This document shows, piece by piece, positions 44,416 through 53,640 of a DNA stretch of 64,000 bases. Below the pieces are notes generated by a model that worked only from the letters and a program-made list of their open reading frames with translations, had not been told where the DNA came from and searched no databases. The stretch's first letter is position 1, and each line of letters begins with the position of its first letter. Source of the stretch: JAITVB01 sp031553805 (GTDB lineage Bacteria > Bacteroidota > Bacteroidia > Bacteroidales > Rikenellaceae). Location of the stretch: contig JAVBLC010000014.1 in the NCBI GenBank assembly GCA_031553805.1, positions 16,314 to 80,313 on the forward strand, read 5' to 3'. The position numbers and the translations under genes were made by a program.

Positions 44416-45444
44416 ATGCAACTCACAAAAAAGACCCGAAACCTGCTCTTCGTCCTCCTGGGCGTGCTGCTGGCGGTCTTTTTCGGGCTCGAGTTGGCGT
44501 TGGGGTCGGTGTCATTGCCACTGGGCGAAGTATGGAATTGGTTGTACGGGACAGAAACAGACCCTCGGGCCGCCACGCTGCTCAGCACCTTCCGCCTGCC
44601 CAAAGCGATCGTCGCCGTGGCGGCAGGCGCAGCGCTCTCGGCCAGCGGGCTGCAGATGCAAACGCTTTTTCGAAACCCATTGGCGGGCCCCTACCTGTTG
44701 GGGGTAAGCTCCGGGGCGAGCCTCGGAGTGTCGCTTTTCCTGCTGGGCATTCCGGCGCTGGGGCTTCCGCTGGGGGCCGAATGGCTGCGCAACCTCGGGG
44801 TGGCGGGTGCGGCGTGGATCGGATCGGCGGCGATCCTGATGATCGTCTTTGCCGCCGCTACCCGGGTCAAGGAAATCATGGCCGTCCTCATCCTCGGGAT
44901 GATGATCGGCAGCGGGGCGACGGCGTTGGTCGAAATCCTCCAGTTTCTGAGCCCCGAATCAGCCCTCAAGTCTTTTGTCGTCTGGACAATGGGGAGCCTG
45001 AGCGGCGTTTCGTCGTCGCAACTTTGGATTTTATCCCTTTTCGTGGCGGCAGGGTTGCTGCTGTCAATCTTTCTGATAAAGCCGCTCAATTTGCTTTTAT
45101 TGGGCGAATCGTATGCCCGTACCCTGGGGCAAAACACCCGCCGGGTGCGCACGCTGATCTTCGCCAGCACCACGTTGCTGGCCGGGACGGTAACCGCCTT
45201 TTGCGGCCCGATCGCTTTCATCGGCATCGCCGTGCCCCACATCGCGCGGATGATTTTCCAGAACGCCGACCACCGGGTGCTGATGCCCGCCTCGATGTTG
45301 ATCGGGGCAGTGGTGATGCTCGGTTGCGACATCATTGCGCAGTTGCCGGGCGTCGACCTGGTGCTGCCGATCAACACCGTGACGGCCCTCGTAGGCATCC
45401 CCGTGGTGATCGTAGTCATTGTCAAAAACCATAAATTCTTCTGA
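44416..45444 (+). CDS. FecCD/BtuC-family ABC transporter permease
   Basis: 342 residues with about nine to ten membrane helices. FRLPKAIVAVAAGAALSASG, LQMQTLFRNPLAGPYLLGVS and FIGIAVPHIARMIF are the FecCD signatures. Imports iron-siderophore, haem or cobalamin across the inner membrane together with the ATPase that follows. No binding protein or TonB receptor is encoded nearby, so the cargo cannot be assigned. The stop overlaps the next start by one base. Confidence 0.93.
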   Translation: MQLTKKTRNLLFVLLGVLLAVFFGLELALGSVSLPLGEVWNWLYGTETDPRAATLLSTFRLPKAIVAVAAGAALSASGLQMQTLFRNPLAGPYLLGVSSGASLGVSLFLLGIPALGLPLGAEWLRNLGVAGAAWIGSAAILMIVFAAATRVKEIMAVLILGMMIGSGATALVEILQFLSPESALKSFVVWTMGSLSGVSSSQLWILSLFVAAGLLLSIFLIKPLNLLLLGESYARTLGQNTRRVRTLIFASTTLLAGTVTAFCGPIAFIGIAVPHIARMIFQNADHRVLMPASMLIGAVVMLGCDIIAQLPGVDLVLPINTVTALVGIPVVIVVIVKNHKFF

Positions 45445-46241
45445 TGGCAGCGCCCGATACCGATACCGGCATTCGCATCCACGGCCTGACACTCGGCTAC
45501 AAGAACGGCCCCGGCGAGGTGCGTGTCCTCTGCCGCGAAGCGGCCCTGGAGATCGCTCCGAGCTCGGTCTGCGTGCTGCTCGGGCGCAACGGCACGGGCA
45601 AAAGCACGTTGCTCCGTTCGATCGCCAGGCTCCACACGCCGCTGGCCGGCGAAATATGTATCGGAGGAAAGCCCGTGGGGCGTCTGACTGACCGGGAGCT
45701 TTCGGAAGTGGTGTCGTTCGTTTCGACTGAGATCGTCAACACGAAAAACCTCGCCGTGTGGGACGTGGTGGGCCTCGGCCGCGCGCCGTACACCAACTGG
45801 GTCGGACGGCTGTCCAATGAAGACAGCCGGGCCGTGGCCCGCGCGATCGAACTGGTGGGGATGGGCGGCTTCGAACGGAAGTCGATCTCCTCGCTCAGCG
45901 ACGGCGAACGCCAACGGGTGATGATCGCCCGGGCGCTGGCCCAGGACACGCCGGTGATGATCTTGGACGAGCCGACCGCTTTCCTCGACGTGCCGAACCG
46001 CTACGAGATTGCGCTGCTGTTGCGCCGCCTGGCCCACGAGCACGACAAGACGATCCTCTACTCGACCCACGACCTCGAGGTAGCCCTGCAGCTGGCCGAC
46101 CGCCTGTGCCTGATCGCAGCGGGCCATTTTTCCACAGGCACGCCCGAAGAACTGATCCACAACGGGGTGATCGACACCCTGTTCGAACGCAGCCCGCTCA
46201 CGTTCGACCCCGGTACGAAACAAATCAAACTGACCTTATGA
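45444..46241 (+). CDS. ABC transporter ATP-binding protein (FecE/BtuD type)
   Basis: 265 residues. Walker A LLGRNGTGKSTLL, signature LSDGERQRVMIARALAQ, Walker B MILDEPTAFLD and H-loop STHD are all intact. The signature has D-G instead of G-G, a small deviation from LSGGQ also seen in this family. Powers the FecCD permease encoded just before it. The stop overlaps the queG start (ATGA), so translation is probably coupled. Confidence 0.95.
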   Translation: MAAPDTDTGIRIHGLTLGYKNGPGEVRVLCREAALEIAPSSVCVLLGRNGTGKSTLLRSIARLHTPLAGEICIGGKPVGRLTDRELSEVVSFVSTEIVNTKNLAVWDVVGLGRAPYTNWVGRLSNEDSRAVARAIELVGMGGFERKSISSLSDGERQRVMIARALAQDTPVMILDEPTAFLDVPNRYEIALLLRRLAHEHDKTILYSTHDLEVALQLADRLCLIAAGHFSTGTPEELIHNGVIDTLFERSPLTFDPGTKQIKLTL

Positions 46242-47158
46242 TCGACTCGTCGGTGTTGCGCGAAAAGGCCCGGGCGTTGGGTTTCGACGCCTGCGGGGTG
46301 TCGCGCTGCCGCCCGATGGCCGAACAGGAACCTCGCCTGCGCCGGTGGATCGGATCGGGACGATCGGCCGGGATGGAATACATGAACCGCAACTGGGACT
46401 TGCGCCTCGACCCGGCCCGGCTGGCCGAAGGGTGCCGCTCGGTGATCGTGACGCTGACCGCCTACCCGCCCGTAGCGCCCGTCGACGGCCGCCCGCACCC
46501 CGTAGCGGCCTATGCCCAGCAACCCGATTACCACAAGGCGATTAAAACAAGGCTTTACCAGTTGCTCGACGCCCTGCGCGAAAGCCATCCCGAAGCCCGG
46601 GGCCGTGCCTGCGTCGACAGCGCCCCGATCCTCGAAAAGGCGTGGGCCGCCGAAGCGGGATTGGGCTGGATCGGACACAACCGGCTGCTGATCAACCCCG
46701 AATTGGGATCATACCACTGGATTGGCATCCTGCTGACCGACCTCGAATTTTCGGCATACGATATGCCTTACACCGAGAACGGCTGCAGGGCCTGCCGCCG
46801 CTGCCTCGACGTCTGCCCCACCGCCGCCCTCTCGGCAGAAGACGGGCTGGACGCGCGCCGCTGCATTTCCTACCACACACTTTCGAGTCGGGAATTGATC
46901 CCGGACGAGGTGGTCAAAAAATCGGAAGGCCGCATCATCGGCTGTGACGCCTGCCAGGTGGTGTGTCCGCACAACGCCCGGCGGCTGGCCGAAGCTCCGG
47001 CCGCCAACCCGGCGTTCGACCTCGCCCCGGAAGGGTGGCTCGCCCTCGACGAGGCGGAATTTTCCGAAAGGTTCGGACACACGCCGTTGGCCAAGAAAGG
47101 ATTCGAAAAGATCCGCCAGACCGTTTTACAACAACAGGAAATTCTTCGAAAGGGGTAA
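46238..47158 (+). CDS. queG: epoxyqueuosine reductase QueG
   Basis: 306 residues from ATG at 46238 (MIDSSVLREKARALGFDACG); the open frame upstream overlaps the ATPase gene and is spurious. A DUF1730 N-terminal half with SAPILEKAWAAEAGLGWIG precedes two 4Fe-4S motifs, CRACRRCLDVCP and CDACQVVCP. It reduces epoxyqueuosine to queuosine in tRNA using cobalamin. The link to the preceding ABC genes may reflect cobalamin supply (inference). queE, another queuosine-pathway gene, is at 58736. Confidence 0.95.
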   Translation: MIDSSVLREKARALGFDACGVSRCRPMAEQEPRLRRWIGSGRSAGMEYMNRNWDLRLDPARLAEGCRSVIVTLTAYPPVAPVDGRPHPVAAYAQQPDYHKAIKTRLYQLLDALRESHPEARGRACVDSAPILEKAWAAEAGLGWIGHNRLLINPELGSYHWIGILLTDLEFSAYDMPYTENGCRACRRCLDVCPTAALSAEDGLDARRCISYHTLSSRELIPDEVVKKSEGRIIGCDACQVVCPHNARRLAEAPAANPAFDLAPEGWLALDEAEFSERFGHTPLAKKGFEKIRQTVLQQQEILRKG

Positions 47159-47249
47159 AACACGTTTGTTTTACCGCGGAGAAGAGCTCCCGGATAGAAA
47201 AATTTCGATATTTTTGTCGTAACTTGTACCTTTAGAGTCTAACGCATCG

Positions 47250-49616
47250 ATGACCTTCGACAAACGCATAGCCGGAACCCTTGCCGCAGCCGCCCTGCTG
47301 CTGGCTTCGTGCGGCGTAACCAAGCGGTTGCCCGAAGGCGCTTACCTGCTCTCGCACAACCGGGTCGAGATCGACGCGGCGAAAGAGCTGCCCCGCTCGC
47401 AACGCCTGACCGCCGACGAAGCGGAGAAATATGTCAAGCAAACCCCTTACCGCCGTTTCCTGGGGACCGACTTTTACCTGTGGGCCTACAACCGCGCCGA
47501 CACGGCGAAGCGGGGCATCAACCGCATCTACCAACGCATCGGCCAACCGCCGGTGATCCTCGATTCGGTGCTGACCGAACGCAGCGCACAGGCCCTTTCG
47601 CTCTTTGCCCAAGGGCGGGGTTACTTCCGGGCGGCGACTGATTACTCGATCGACACCGTCAAACGGCGGGTGCGCGTCACCTATCGTTTGCATCCCGGCG
47701 AGCCTTACCGGATCGGAAACATCAGCTACGACTTCCAGGACCGGTTTATCGAGCCGATCATTCGGCAGGAAGAGGGTAAAACACTCCTGCACCCGGGCGA
47801 CATCTTCAGCGTCGACAACCTGCGGGCCGAACAGCAGCGCATCTCGGACAATCTGAAAGACCTGGGCTATTATAATTTCGGGGTGAACAACCTCTTCTTC
47901 CCGGTCGACTCGATCAACCGCGACGGCGGGCGCAAGGTCGACATCCGGATGACGGTCAAGCAACACGTGGCGGGCTATGACGAGGACGACCAGCCGGAAA
48001 TGGAGAACAACGCCGTCTACCGTATCCGCGACATCTACGTCTTCCCGGACCACGAACCGGCCGAGGCGGTGCGCAACGACACCTATTACCAGCAGATGGA
48101 CACCACCGTCTACCGCGGGGTGAATTTTATTTACCGCCGTTCGCTCAACGTGAAGCCCGAGGTGCTGCTGCGCGCGGTGAATATCTATCCGAACTACCTG
48201 TACAGCGCGACCGACGTGCGCCGGGCTTATGACAACCTGATGCGCCTCAACTATTTCCGCAATGTGAACATCCTCTTTACCGAGGCGGCCGACACCACGG
48301 CGGGCGAAAACCTGGTGACCTATATCGGCGACGAAGCCGGGGCGGGCGAAGACCAGACGCGCGAAAGTTACCTCACGTGCCGCATCTACTGCACGCCGGG
48401 CGAGCTGCAGGGTTTCAAAGCCGACATCGAAGGAACGACCACCTCGGACTACTACGGCATGCTACTCACCGTCGGCTATATGAACCGCAACCTGGCCCGG
48501 GGCGTCGAGCTGTTCGAGGTCAACCTGACGGGCGGGTACGAATTCATGCGGGCCCAAGGCAAGTCGAATGCTTTCGAGATCGGAGGATCGACCGCTATTA
48601 CCTTTCCGCGCTTCGTGGCCCCGATCCGACTCGACCGCTACAACCGGACGCGCGACGCCCGTACCCGCGTCGAGTTCTCGCTCAACGTACAAAACCGGCC
48701 TTACTACGACCGCACGCTTTCCTCGGCCACTTACGGCTACTCATGGTCCGACCGCCAATATTCGTCGTTCACCTTTCGCCCGATCGACATCAGCGTGGTC
48801 AAGATGAACCAGATCGACCCGGCATTCCTGGACAGCATCAAAAACCCCTTCCTGCGCAGCACCTACACCTCGCAGCTCGTGGCCGGGATGTCGGGTTCGT
48901 ACACCTACAACAACCAGGCGCGCAACCCCGGGGGCAACTCGATACGCGTGCGCCTCAACGGCGAGATCAACGGCAATTTCCTGGATTTGGTTTCCAGGAT
49001 GGCAAACGGGAAGCGTGAGGCCGGCGACACGATGAAACTCTTCGGGATCAAATATTCGCAATATGCCCGTGCCGACGTCGACGCGAGCTATAAATTCGCA
49101 CTGGGCGCCAAGACGTCACTCGTCTATCGTTTTTACGCCGGGGTGGCGGCCCCTTACGGTAACTCTACCCTGCCCTTCGAACGCCTTTTCTATGCCGGGG
49201 GGCCGAACAGCATGCGCGGTTGGACGCCCCGCACCCTCGGGCCGGGCAACTCGGCCGAACCGGTCGATGACACCTACCCCTCACAGCTGGGGACGATCAA
49301 GCTCGAAACCAACCTCGAATTCCGTTTTCCGGTCTATGATTTCCTCAACGGCGCAGTGTTCTGCGACTTGGGGAACATCTGGCTGTCCGACACGGCCGAT
49401 GCCGATCCGGCGGCGGTGTTCCATTTCGACAAATTCTATAAACAACTCGGCTTCAACTCCGGGCTCGGGGCACGGCTCGATTTCGGCTATTTCCTGATCC
49501 GCGTCGACTGGGGGGTGCGGCTATACAACCCCAACAAAGCGCCCGACACGCGCTGGATCTCAAACCTCACCCTGCGCCAGACGGCGTTCAACATCGCGGT
49601 CAATTATCCGTTCTAA
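47250..49616 (+). CDS. BamA/TamA-family outer-membrane lipoprotein (TamL type)
   Basis: 788 residues. The start MTFDKRIAGTLAAAALLLAS is followed by Cys21, giving lipobox LASC and the sequence CGVTKRLPEGAYLL typical of Bacteroidota TamL. Several POTRA-like domains (about 30-330) precede a 16-strand barrel with the conserved GGPNSMRGWTPRTLGPG near residue 650 (the VRGF-type motif) and an aromatic C-terminal residue (NYPF). TamL works with TamB in outer-membrane biogenesis. No tamB is adjacent here, although the two are often neighbours. Confidence 0.88.
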   Translation: MTFDKRIAGTLAAAALLLASCGVTKRLPEGAYLLSHNRVEIDAAKELPRSQRLTADEAEKYVKQTPYRRFLGTDFYLWAYNRADTAKRGINRIYQRIGQPPVILDSVLTERSAQALSLFAQGRGYFRAATDYSIDTVKRRVRVTYRLHPGEPYRIGNISYDFQDRFIEPIIRQEEGKTLLHPGDIFSVDNLRAEQQRISDNLKDLGYYNFGVNNLFFPVDSINRDGGRKVDIRMTVKQHVAGYDEDDQPEMENNAVYRIRDIYVFPDHEPAEAVRNDTYYQQMDTTVYRGVNFIYRRSLNVKPEVLLRAVNIYPNYLYSATDVRRAYDNLMRLNYFRNVNILFTEAADTTAGENLVTYIGDEAGAGEDQTRESYLTCRIYCTPGELQGFKADIEGTTTSDYYGMLLTVGYMNRNLARGVELFEVNLTGGYEFMRAQGKSNAFEIGGSTAITFPRFVAPIRLDRYNRTRDARTRVEFSLNVQNRPYYDRTLSSATYGYSWSDRQYSSFTFRPIDISVVKMNQIDPAFLDSIKNPFLRSTYTSQLVAGMSGSYTYNNQARNPGGNSIRVRLNGEINGNFLDLVSRMANGKREAGDTMKLFGIKYSQYARADVDASYKFALGAKTSLVYRFYAGVAAPYGNSTLPFERLFYAGGPNSMRGWTPRTLGPGNSAEPVDDTYPSQLGTIKLETNLEFRFPVYDFLNGAVFCDLGNIWLSDTADADPAAVFHFDKFYKQLGFNSGLGARLDFGYFLIRVDWGVRLYNPNKAPDTRWISNLTLRQTAFNIAVNYPF

Positions 49617-49630
49617 CCGCCCGACATGGT

Positions 49631-49660
49631 TTGGCAACTCAGTTTATTTTCGTATCTTTG
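49631..49660 (+). promoter_or_regulatory. yajC promoter
   Basis: -33 TTG (49631-49633), 19 bp, -7 TATCTTTG (49653-49660), 26 bp before the yajC start codon: a clean Bacteroidota consensus match. Confidence 0.8.
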
Positions 49661-49685
49661 TAATCTTACTTAAACCGAAAAAAGA

Positions 49686-50006
49686 ATGAACCAGTTATTT
49701 ATTGCATTGCAGGCCGCTACGGGCATCGGGGGCGGCGGTGGAACCCAGTTCATCATCATGATGGTACTGATCTTCGCGGTGATGTATTTCCTGATGATCC
49801 GCCCGCAGCAAAAGCGCCAGAAAGAGTTGGTCAAGTTCCGCCAGGGGTTGCAGACGGGAGACAAGGTGATCACGGCAGGCGGCATCTACGGTACGATCAA
49901 GGAAGTGAAAGAAACCTATATCCTGCTCGAAGTCGATAACGGCGTGTCGATCCGCGTCGACAAAGCGATGATCATGAAGGATAATTCGGACATCGTCCGG
50001 AAGTAG
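49686..50006 (+). CDS. yajC: preprotein translocase subunit YajC
   Basis: 106 residues. One N-terminal membrane helix, then the diagnostic FLMIRPQQKRQKE and a small beta domain (GDKVITAGGIYGTIKEV, LEVDNGVSIRVDKAMI). Accessory of SecDF/SecYEG. Monocistronic with its own promoter; a family-A repeat follows about 80 bp later. Confidence 0.97.
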   Translation: MNQLFIALQAATGIGGGGGTQFIIMMVLIFAVMYFLMIRPQQKRQKELVKFRQGLQTGDKVITAGGIYGTIKEVKETYILLEVDNGVSIRVDKAMIMKDNSDIVRK

Positions 50007-50362
50007 TTTTTTTCAGTATATTTTAAAGACGGGCAGGGATTTTTTATTCCTGCCTGTCTTTATTTTGTGTTGTCTATCACTTTCTTTGATAAGATTTTCT
50101 ACTCCACTTTTGTAGAGACACAAAAGTGGGTGTCGCCCGGCACTCGGGATTTTTTTCTTTGCTGTAAACTGTTCTTCGCTCCACTTTTGTAGGGATACAA
50201 AAGTGGCAAAATCCTTTTTGCGCCCCGCCTGCGGTATGTTACCTCCCTTCGGTCGGTGAGCTTCGGTTCTTTGGTTACTTTCTTTGGGTGGTAGCCAAAG
50301 AAAGTGACGACGCACCGACGATCAAGCCAAAACTCAAGCCTGTCCGGCTACGAACAAAGCAC
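50007..50362 (-). repeat. gap containing dispersed repeat family A, copy 2 (inverted)
   Basis: No gene. Right after yajC is a terminator-like GACGGGCAGG-GATTTTTTATT-CCTGCCTGTC dyad (about 50029-50060). The family-A repeat then runs on the minus strand from about 50340 to 50085, with hairpins ACTTTCTTTGG...CCAAAGAAAGT and CCACTTTTGTA-TCCC-TACAAAAGTGG, and shares most of its length with copy 1 at 6853-7098. Confidence 0.75.
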
Positions 50363-52018
50363 CTATTCTACCTGGTCGAGCAAGGTGCGGGGCAGGTAAA
50401 ACCGTCCATTGCGGTCGATGTAAACCGCCAGCGACGGCAGCTCGATCTCGCGGCCGTTGAGCGTCGCCCGGTTGGTGTTTCCGAAAACAACCAACCGCCT
50501 GCCCTTGTTCTCGACAATCAGTCGGGGCGAAACACCAGTGCCGGCGACCGAATAGTTCATGCCACGGAACAACTCGTCGTGGGCGACGTAGAGTTGCGCG
50601 GTGAGCGAATCGAGCGCCCCAGCCCCCATCCCGACCTGGCCGAGCAGGTAACGGTTTAGTTCGGTGGCGTCGAGCAACCCATGCGGCCCGCCGCCCCGCG
50701 GATGGTAAGTAGCCAGAAAAACGTCCTCGCCCGTGTGGCCGTTGGTGGTAAAACCGATCAACGTGCGGGTGCCGATCACGTCGCCGATGCGCTGGATCAG
50801 CGGACGGCTCGTGCGCAGCGAATCGGCCGTCGGACTGCGGGTGTAATCCCGCGCCCCACGGATGAAGGTGGCCTCATCGACGGTCAGTTCAATGCCCAAC
50901 CCCTCGCGAAAGAGAGCGTATAATAGTTCGGGATCGTCACTCCCGTTGAGTCGGTCGGTCACGGCCTGCGCCGTCATCCGAAAAGTGCGAAAAGGGCCCA
51001 TCAGGCGTTCGATCGACAGTTTATCGTAGCCGCTGGAAGTGGTCCGGTTGCCGATACTGATGCCGCTGTTGCCGTGGTCGGGCAGGATGACGACCAGTGT
51101 ATTTCCATCTTGTTTGGCAAATTCGATCGCCGCCGCCACGGCACGGTCAAACGCTAAAAATTCGGTCACCATGCCCATCGGGTCGTTGTTGTGGGCGGCC
51201 ATATCTACCTTGCTTCCTTCGACCAACAGGAAAAAACCGGATGGATTTTTTGATAGCATCGTTAGTGCCTTGGTGGTCATTTCAGCCAACGACGGTACAG
51301 CGGCCGTGTCGCGGTCAAGGTCATAGGGCTGGCGTTTCGCTCCGAAAAGCGCCCATAGCTTCGCTCCGTCGTAACGGCGGAAAGCGGCCAGGTCGTCGCG
51401 CACCACGGCCGCCCCTCCGGCTTGCAACGCCGCGGCCTGGGCCGGGGTGAGAATGTCGTTGCCGCCACCCAGCATCACATCGATCGCGTTGTGGACGATC
51501 TGCTCCGAAATTACGTCGTAATTGTCGCGGGCGTAATAATGCGCTGAAGCGTCGGCCGGCGTCGCGTGGGGAAATTCACAGGTGACGACGATCCCCACCG
51601 ATTTGCCCTGCACGATGCGCATCGCTTCGGGCAGGTTGGCCAGCGGCTGGTAGTGGCGTGCGGGGTCGACCCCCACCAGGTCGTTGCCCGGGTTGGCGGG
51701 CGGATATACATTAATATACCCCGTGCGTGTGTAGTATCCGGTCATGAAAGACGAGGTGGTCGGGGCCGAGTCGCCGATCGGCGAGTCGGAGCAATGGGTC
51801 TTGACCAGCCCGCAGAACCACGGGTCGATGGCCAGCCGGTCCGGGCCGCCCTCCACATAACGTTGATACCATCGCGAAAGGGCGACCACCGGACTCGAAG
51901 TCCCGTCGGGAATCATCACGATCACGTTCTTGACCGGCCCCGCGGCAGGCTGTGCCGCTGCGCCCACACCTGCCCCCGCAAGGGCCAGCCACAGGACATA
52001 CACTAAAATTTTTCTCAT
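50363..52018 (-). CDS. secreted alkaline phosphatase
   Basis: 551 residues from ATG at 52018 (MRKILVYVLWLALAGAGVGA), which gives a proper signal peptide; the open frame runs to 52087 without one. PhoA superfamily marks: metal ligand Asp in NVIVMIPDGTSS, nucleophile region GDSAPTTSSFMTG (catalytic Ser after Asp), DMAAHNND, ILPDHGNSG (Asp-His) and TNGHTGEDV (His). Hydrolyses phosphomonoesters in the periplasm or outside. No Pho-box-like site is obvious. Monocistronic. Confidence 0.92.
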   Translation of the reverse strand: MRKILVYVLWLALAGAGVGAAAQPAAGPVKNVIVMIPDGTSSPVVALSRWYQRYVEGGPDRLAIDPWFCGLVKTHCSDSPIGDSAPTTSSFMTGYYTRTGYINVYPPANPGNDLVGVDPARHYQPLANLPEAMRIVQGKSVGIVVTCEFPHATPADASAHYYARDNYDVISEQIVHNAIDVMLGGGNDILTPAQAAALQAGGAAVVRDDLAAFRRYDGAKLWALFGAKRQPYDLDRDTAAVPSLAEMTTKALTMLSKNPSGFFLLVEGSKVDMAAHNNDPMGMVTEFLAFDRAVAAAIEFAKQDGNTLVVILPDHGNSGISIGNRTTSSGYDKLSIERLMGPFRTFRMTAQAVTDRLNGSDDPELLYALFREGLGIELTVDEATFIRGARDYTRSPTADSLRTSRPLIQRIGDVIGTRTLIGFTTNGHTGEDVFLATYHPRGGGPHGLLDATELNRYLLGQVGMGAGALDSLTAQLYVAHDELFRGMNYSVAGTGVSPRLIVENKGRRLVVFGNTNRATLNGREIELPSLAVYIDRNGRFYLPRTLLDQVE

Positions 52019-52114
52019 TGTCAGCTTGTTTTTGCACCGTAAAATAGGGAATAAACCGTCCCCGCGGGACACCGTGAAGTTACACAAAAATTACGTTTTA
52101 GTAACAATCCCTGA

Positions 52115-52670
52115 GACATCGTCAAAAACATCACCTCAGTGATCAACGGCATCGAATACCGCACCAACCTCCAACTCGGAGGCCAGCGCTACCTGCCCGA
52201 GCTGTTCATCAACAACGTGGTACAGTTCCTCGACAACCTCTACTTCTCGACCCGCAAGGTCGACTACACGTTCGGGGTCGTCCTGATGTACACCCACCTC
52301 AACTCGAAAGCCACCAGCAAAATGAACGGGCGGCTCTACTACGGCGGCCTCGAAGCCTTCCGCCAGAATAAGCCTTACCGCTACGCCCGCGAGGTACCGA
52401 TCGACGATCCGACCGTAAAGCAAAGCGTGCTCAACTCGGCCCGTTACGCCCAGGCCCGGATGAAACCGTTCCGCGGCGGGGTGCTTTCGATCGGCCTGCG
52501 CGACGACTACACAACCTATTTTTTCGAATCCGGACGACGACCCGCTACCGACCTCCGAGTTGGGGCTCAAAACGACCAATAAGGTAAATGCCTTCCTGCT
52601 GCAACCCCACGCCCTGCTCGAGAAACAGGTACGCCGCGCGGCCGAGAAATTTGCCAAGAGCTTCCCGTAG
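52115..52670 (+). pseudogene. remnant of an Oar-like TonB-dependent receptor
   Basis: A stop codon lies just before the remnant, and the first readable block (DIVKNITSVINGIEYRTNL, GQRYLPELFINNVVQFLDNL, KVDYTFGVVLMYTHLNSKAT, MNGRLYYGGLEAFRQNKPYR) resembles the barrel of carboxypeptidase-regulatory-domain TonB receptors of Bacteroidales. Near 52530 the frame shifts: the first frame runs on to a stop at 52582 as nonsense, while another frame continues the similarity (ESDDDPLPTSELGLKTTNKV, NAFLLQPHALLEKQ) to a stop at 52670. Signal peptide, plug and most of the barrel are missing. A decayed fragment is the simplest reading; family assignment is from recall of related proteins. Confidence 0.65.
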
Positions 52671-52928
52671 GCCCACCGCCCGGGAGGCCGCGCGGGCCGC
52701 TCCTCTCTTGTTTGACTGTCTTTTCCCCAGCGATCCGGGCGGTCGTCCCGGGTCAACATACCGGGAAATCCGGGCCCTCTACAAGGGGGATTTTCTCTTG
52801 CACACCCTGCTCGGAAACAAATATTCCCCTCTGTGTCAAACAAAAGCGTAAAAAGATTTTGTTTTTCGGAATATTTGACCGACATTTGCAGACCATTTTG
52901 GATAATTATCACTTAAACGCAAGTAAAA

Positions 52929-53165
52929 ATGAAAGTTTGTGAAATCACCGGTAAAGGCGTGATGACGGGTAACAACGTCTCGCACTCCAACACCAAGACC
53001 AAGCGGCGTTTCTGGCCTAACCTGAAGACCAAACGCTACTATTTGGAGGAAGAGGGCAGATGGATCACCCTGAAACTGTCGGCCAACGGTATGAAAACCA
53101 TCAACAAGAAAGGCCTCAGCGCAGCATTGAAAGATGCCAAAGCACTGAGCAGCAAAATTTACTAA
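52929..53165 (+). CDS. rpmB: 50S ribosomal protein L28
   Basis: 78 residues: MKVCEITGKGVMTGNNVSHS, NTKTKRRFWPNLKTKRYYL. Only one Cys, so the zinc-free form. First of rpmB-rpmG-DUF4295. The 258 bp upstream (52671-52928) hold no gene that I can see. Confidence 0.98.
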   Translation: MKVCEITGKGVMTGNNVSHSNTKTKRRFWPNLKTKRYYLEEEGRWITLKLSANGMKTINKKGLSAALKDAKALSSKIY

Positions 53166-53181
53166 AAACAAGCACTGAACC

Positions 53182-53364
53182 ATGGCAAAAAAAGGCAATC
53201 GGGTGCAAGTGATTCTCGAATGTACCGAGCATAAGGAAAGTGGTATGCCGGGCACTTCGCGCTACATCACCACCAAAAACAAGAAAAACACCCCCGACCG
53301 GATGGAACGCCGCAAGTACAACCCCATCCTCAAAAAGGTCACCGTCCACCGCGAGATCAAGTAA
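53182..53364 (+). CDS. rpmG: 50S ribosomal protein L33
   Basis: 60 residues: MAKKGNRVQVILECTEHKES, SRYITTKNKKNTPDRMERRK. The paired CxxC knuckles are absent (zinc-free type). 16 nt after rpmB. Confidence 0.98.
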   Translation: MAKKGNRVQVILECTEHKESGMPGTSRYITTKNKKNTPDRMERRKYNPILKKVTVHREIK

Positions 53365-53402
53365 TTCCGGCGGAAACCAGGTAACATTAAAACATTGGAA
53401 AA

Positions 53403-53558
53403 ATGGCAAAGAAAGTAGTTGCAACGCTGAAGACCGGTACCGGTAAGGCTTTTACCAAATGCATCAAGATGGTAAAATCGGAAAAGACCGGCGCTTACAC
53501 CTTCAAGTCGGAGATTGTTCCGAACGACGGTATCAAGGATTTTTTCGCGAAGAAGTAA
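53403..53558 (+). CDS. DUF4295 small basic protein
   Basis: 51 residues: MAKKVVATLKTGTGKAFTKC, IKMVKSEKTGAYTFKSEIVP, ending DGIKDFFAKK. DUF4295 proteins follow rpmB-rpmG throughout Bacteroidota and are thought to be ribosome-associated, though I know of no firm function. Located 38 nt after rpmG and directly before the operon terminator. Confidence 0.92.
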   Translation: MAKKVVATLKTGTGKAFTKCIKMVKSEKTGAYTFKSEIVPNDGIKDFFAKK

Positions 53559-53602
53559 ACGCTTCGCCGTTGTGTTTCGGAAGGCGTTGAGCCGACCGAC
53601 AC

Positions 53603-53640
53603 AAAAAGCCCCCGGAGTTGCTCCGGGGGCTTTTTGTTTG
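53603..53640 (+). terminator. terminator of rpmB-rpmG-DUF4295
   Basis: A perfect 15-bp stem AAAAAGCCCCCGGAG (53603-53617) / CTCCGGGGGCTTTTT (53621-53635) with loop TTG and a T run; 44 bp after the DUF4295 stop. Confidence 0.95.
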
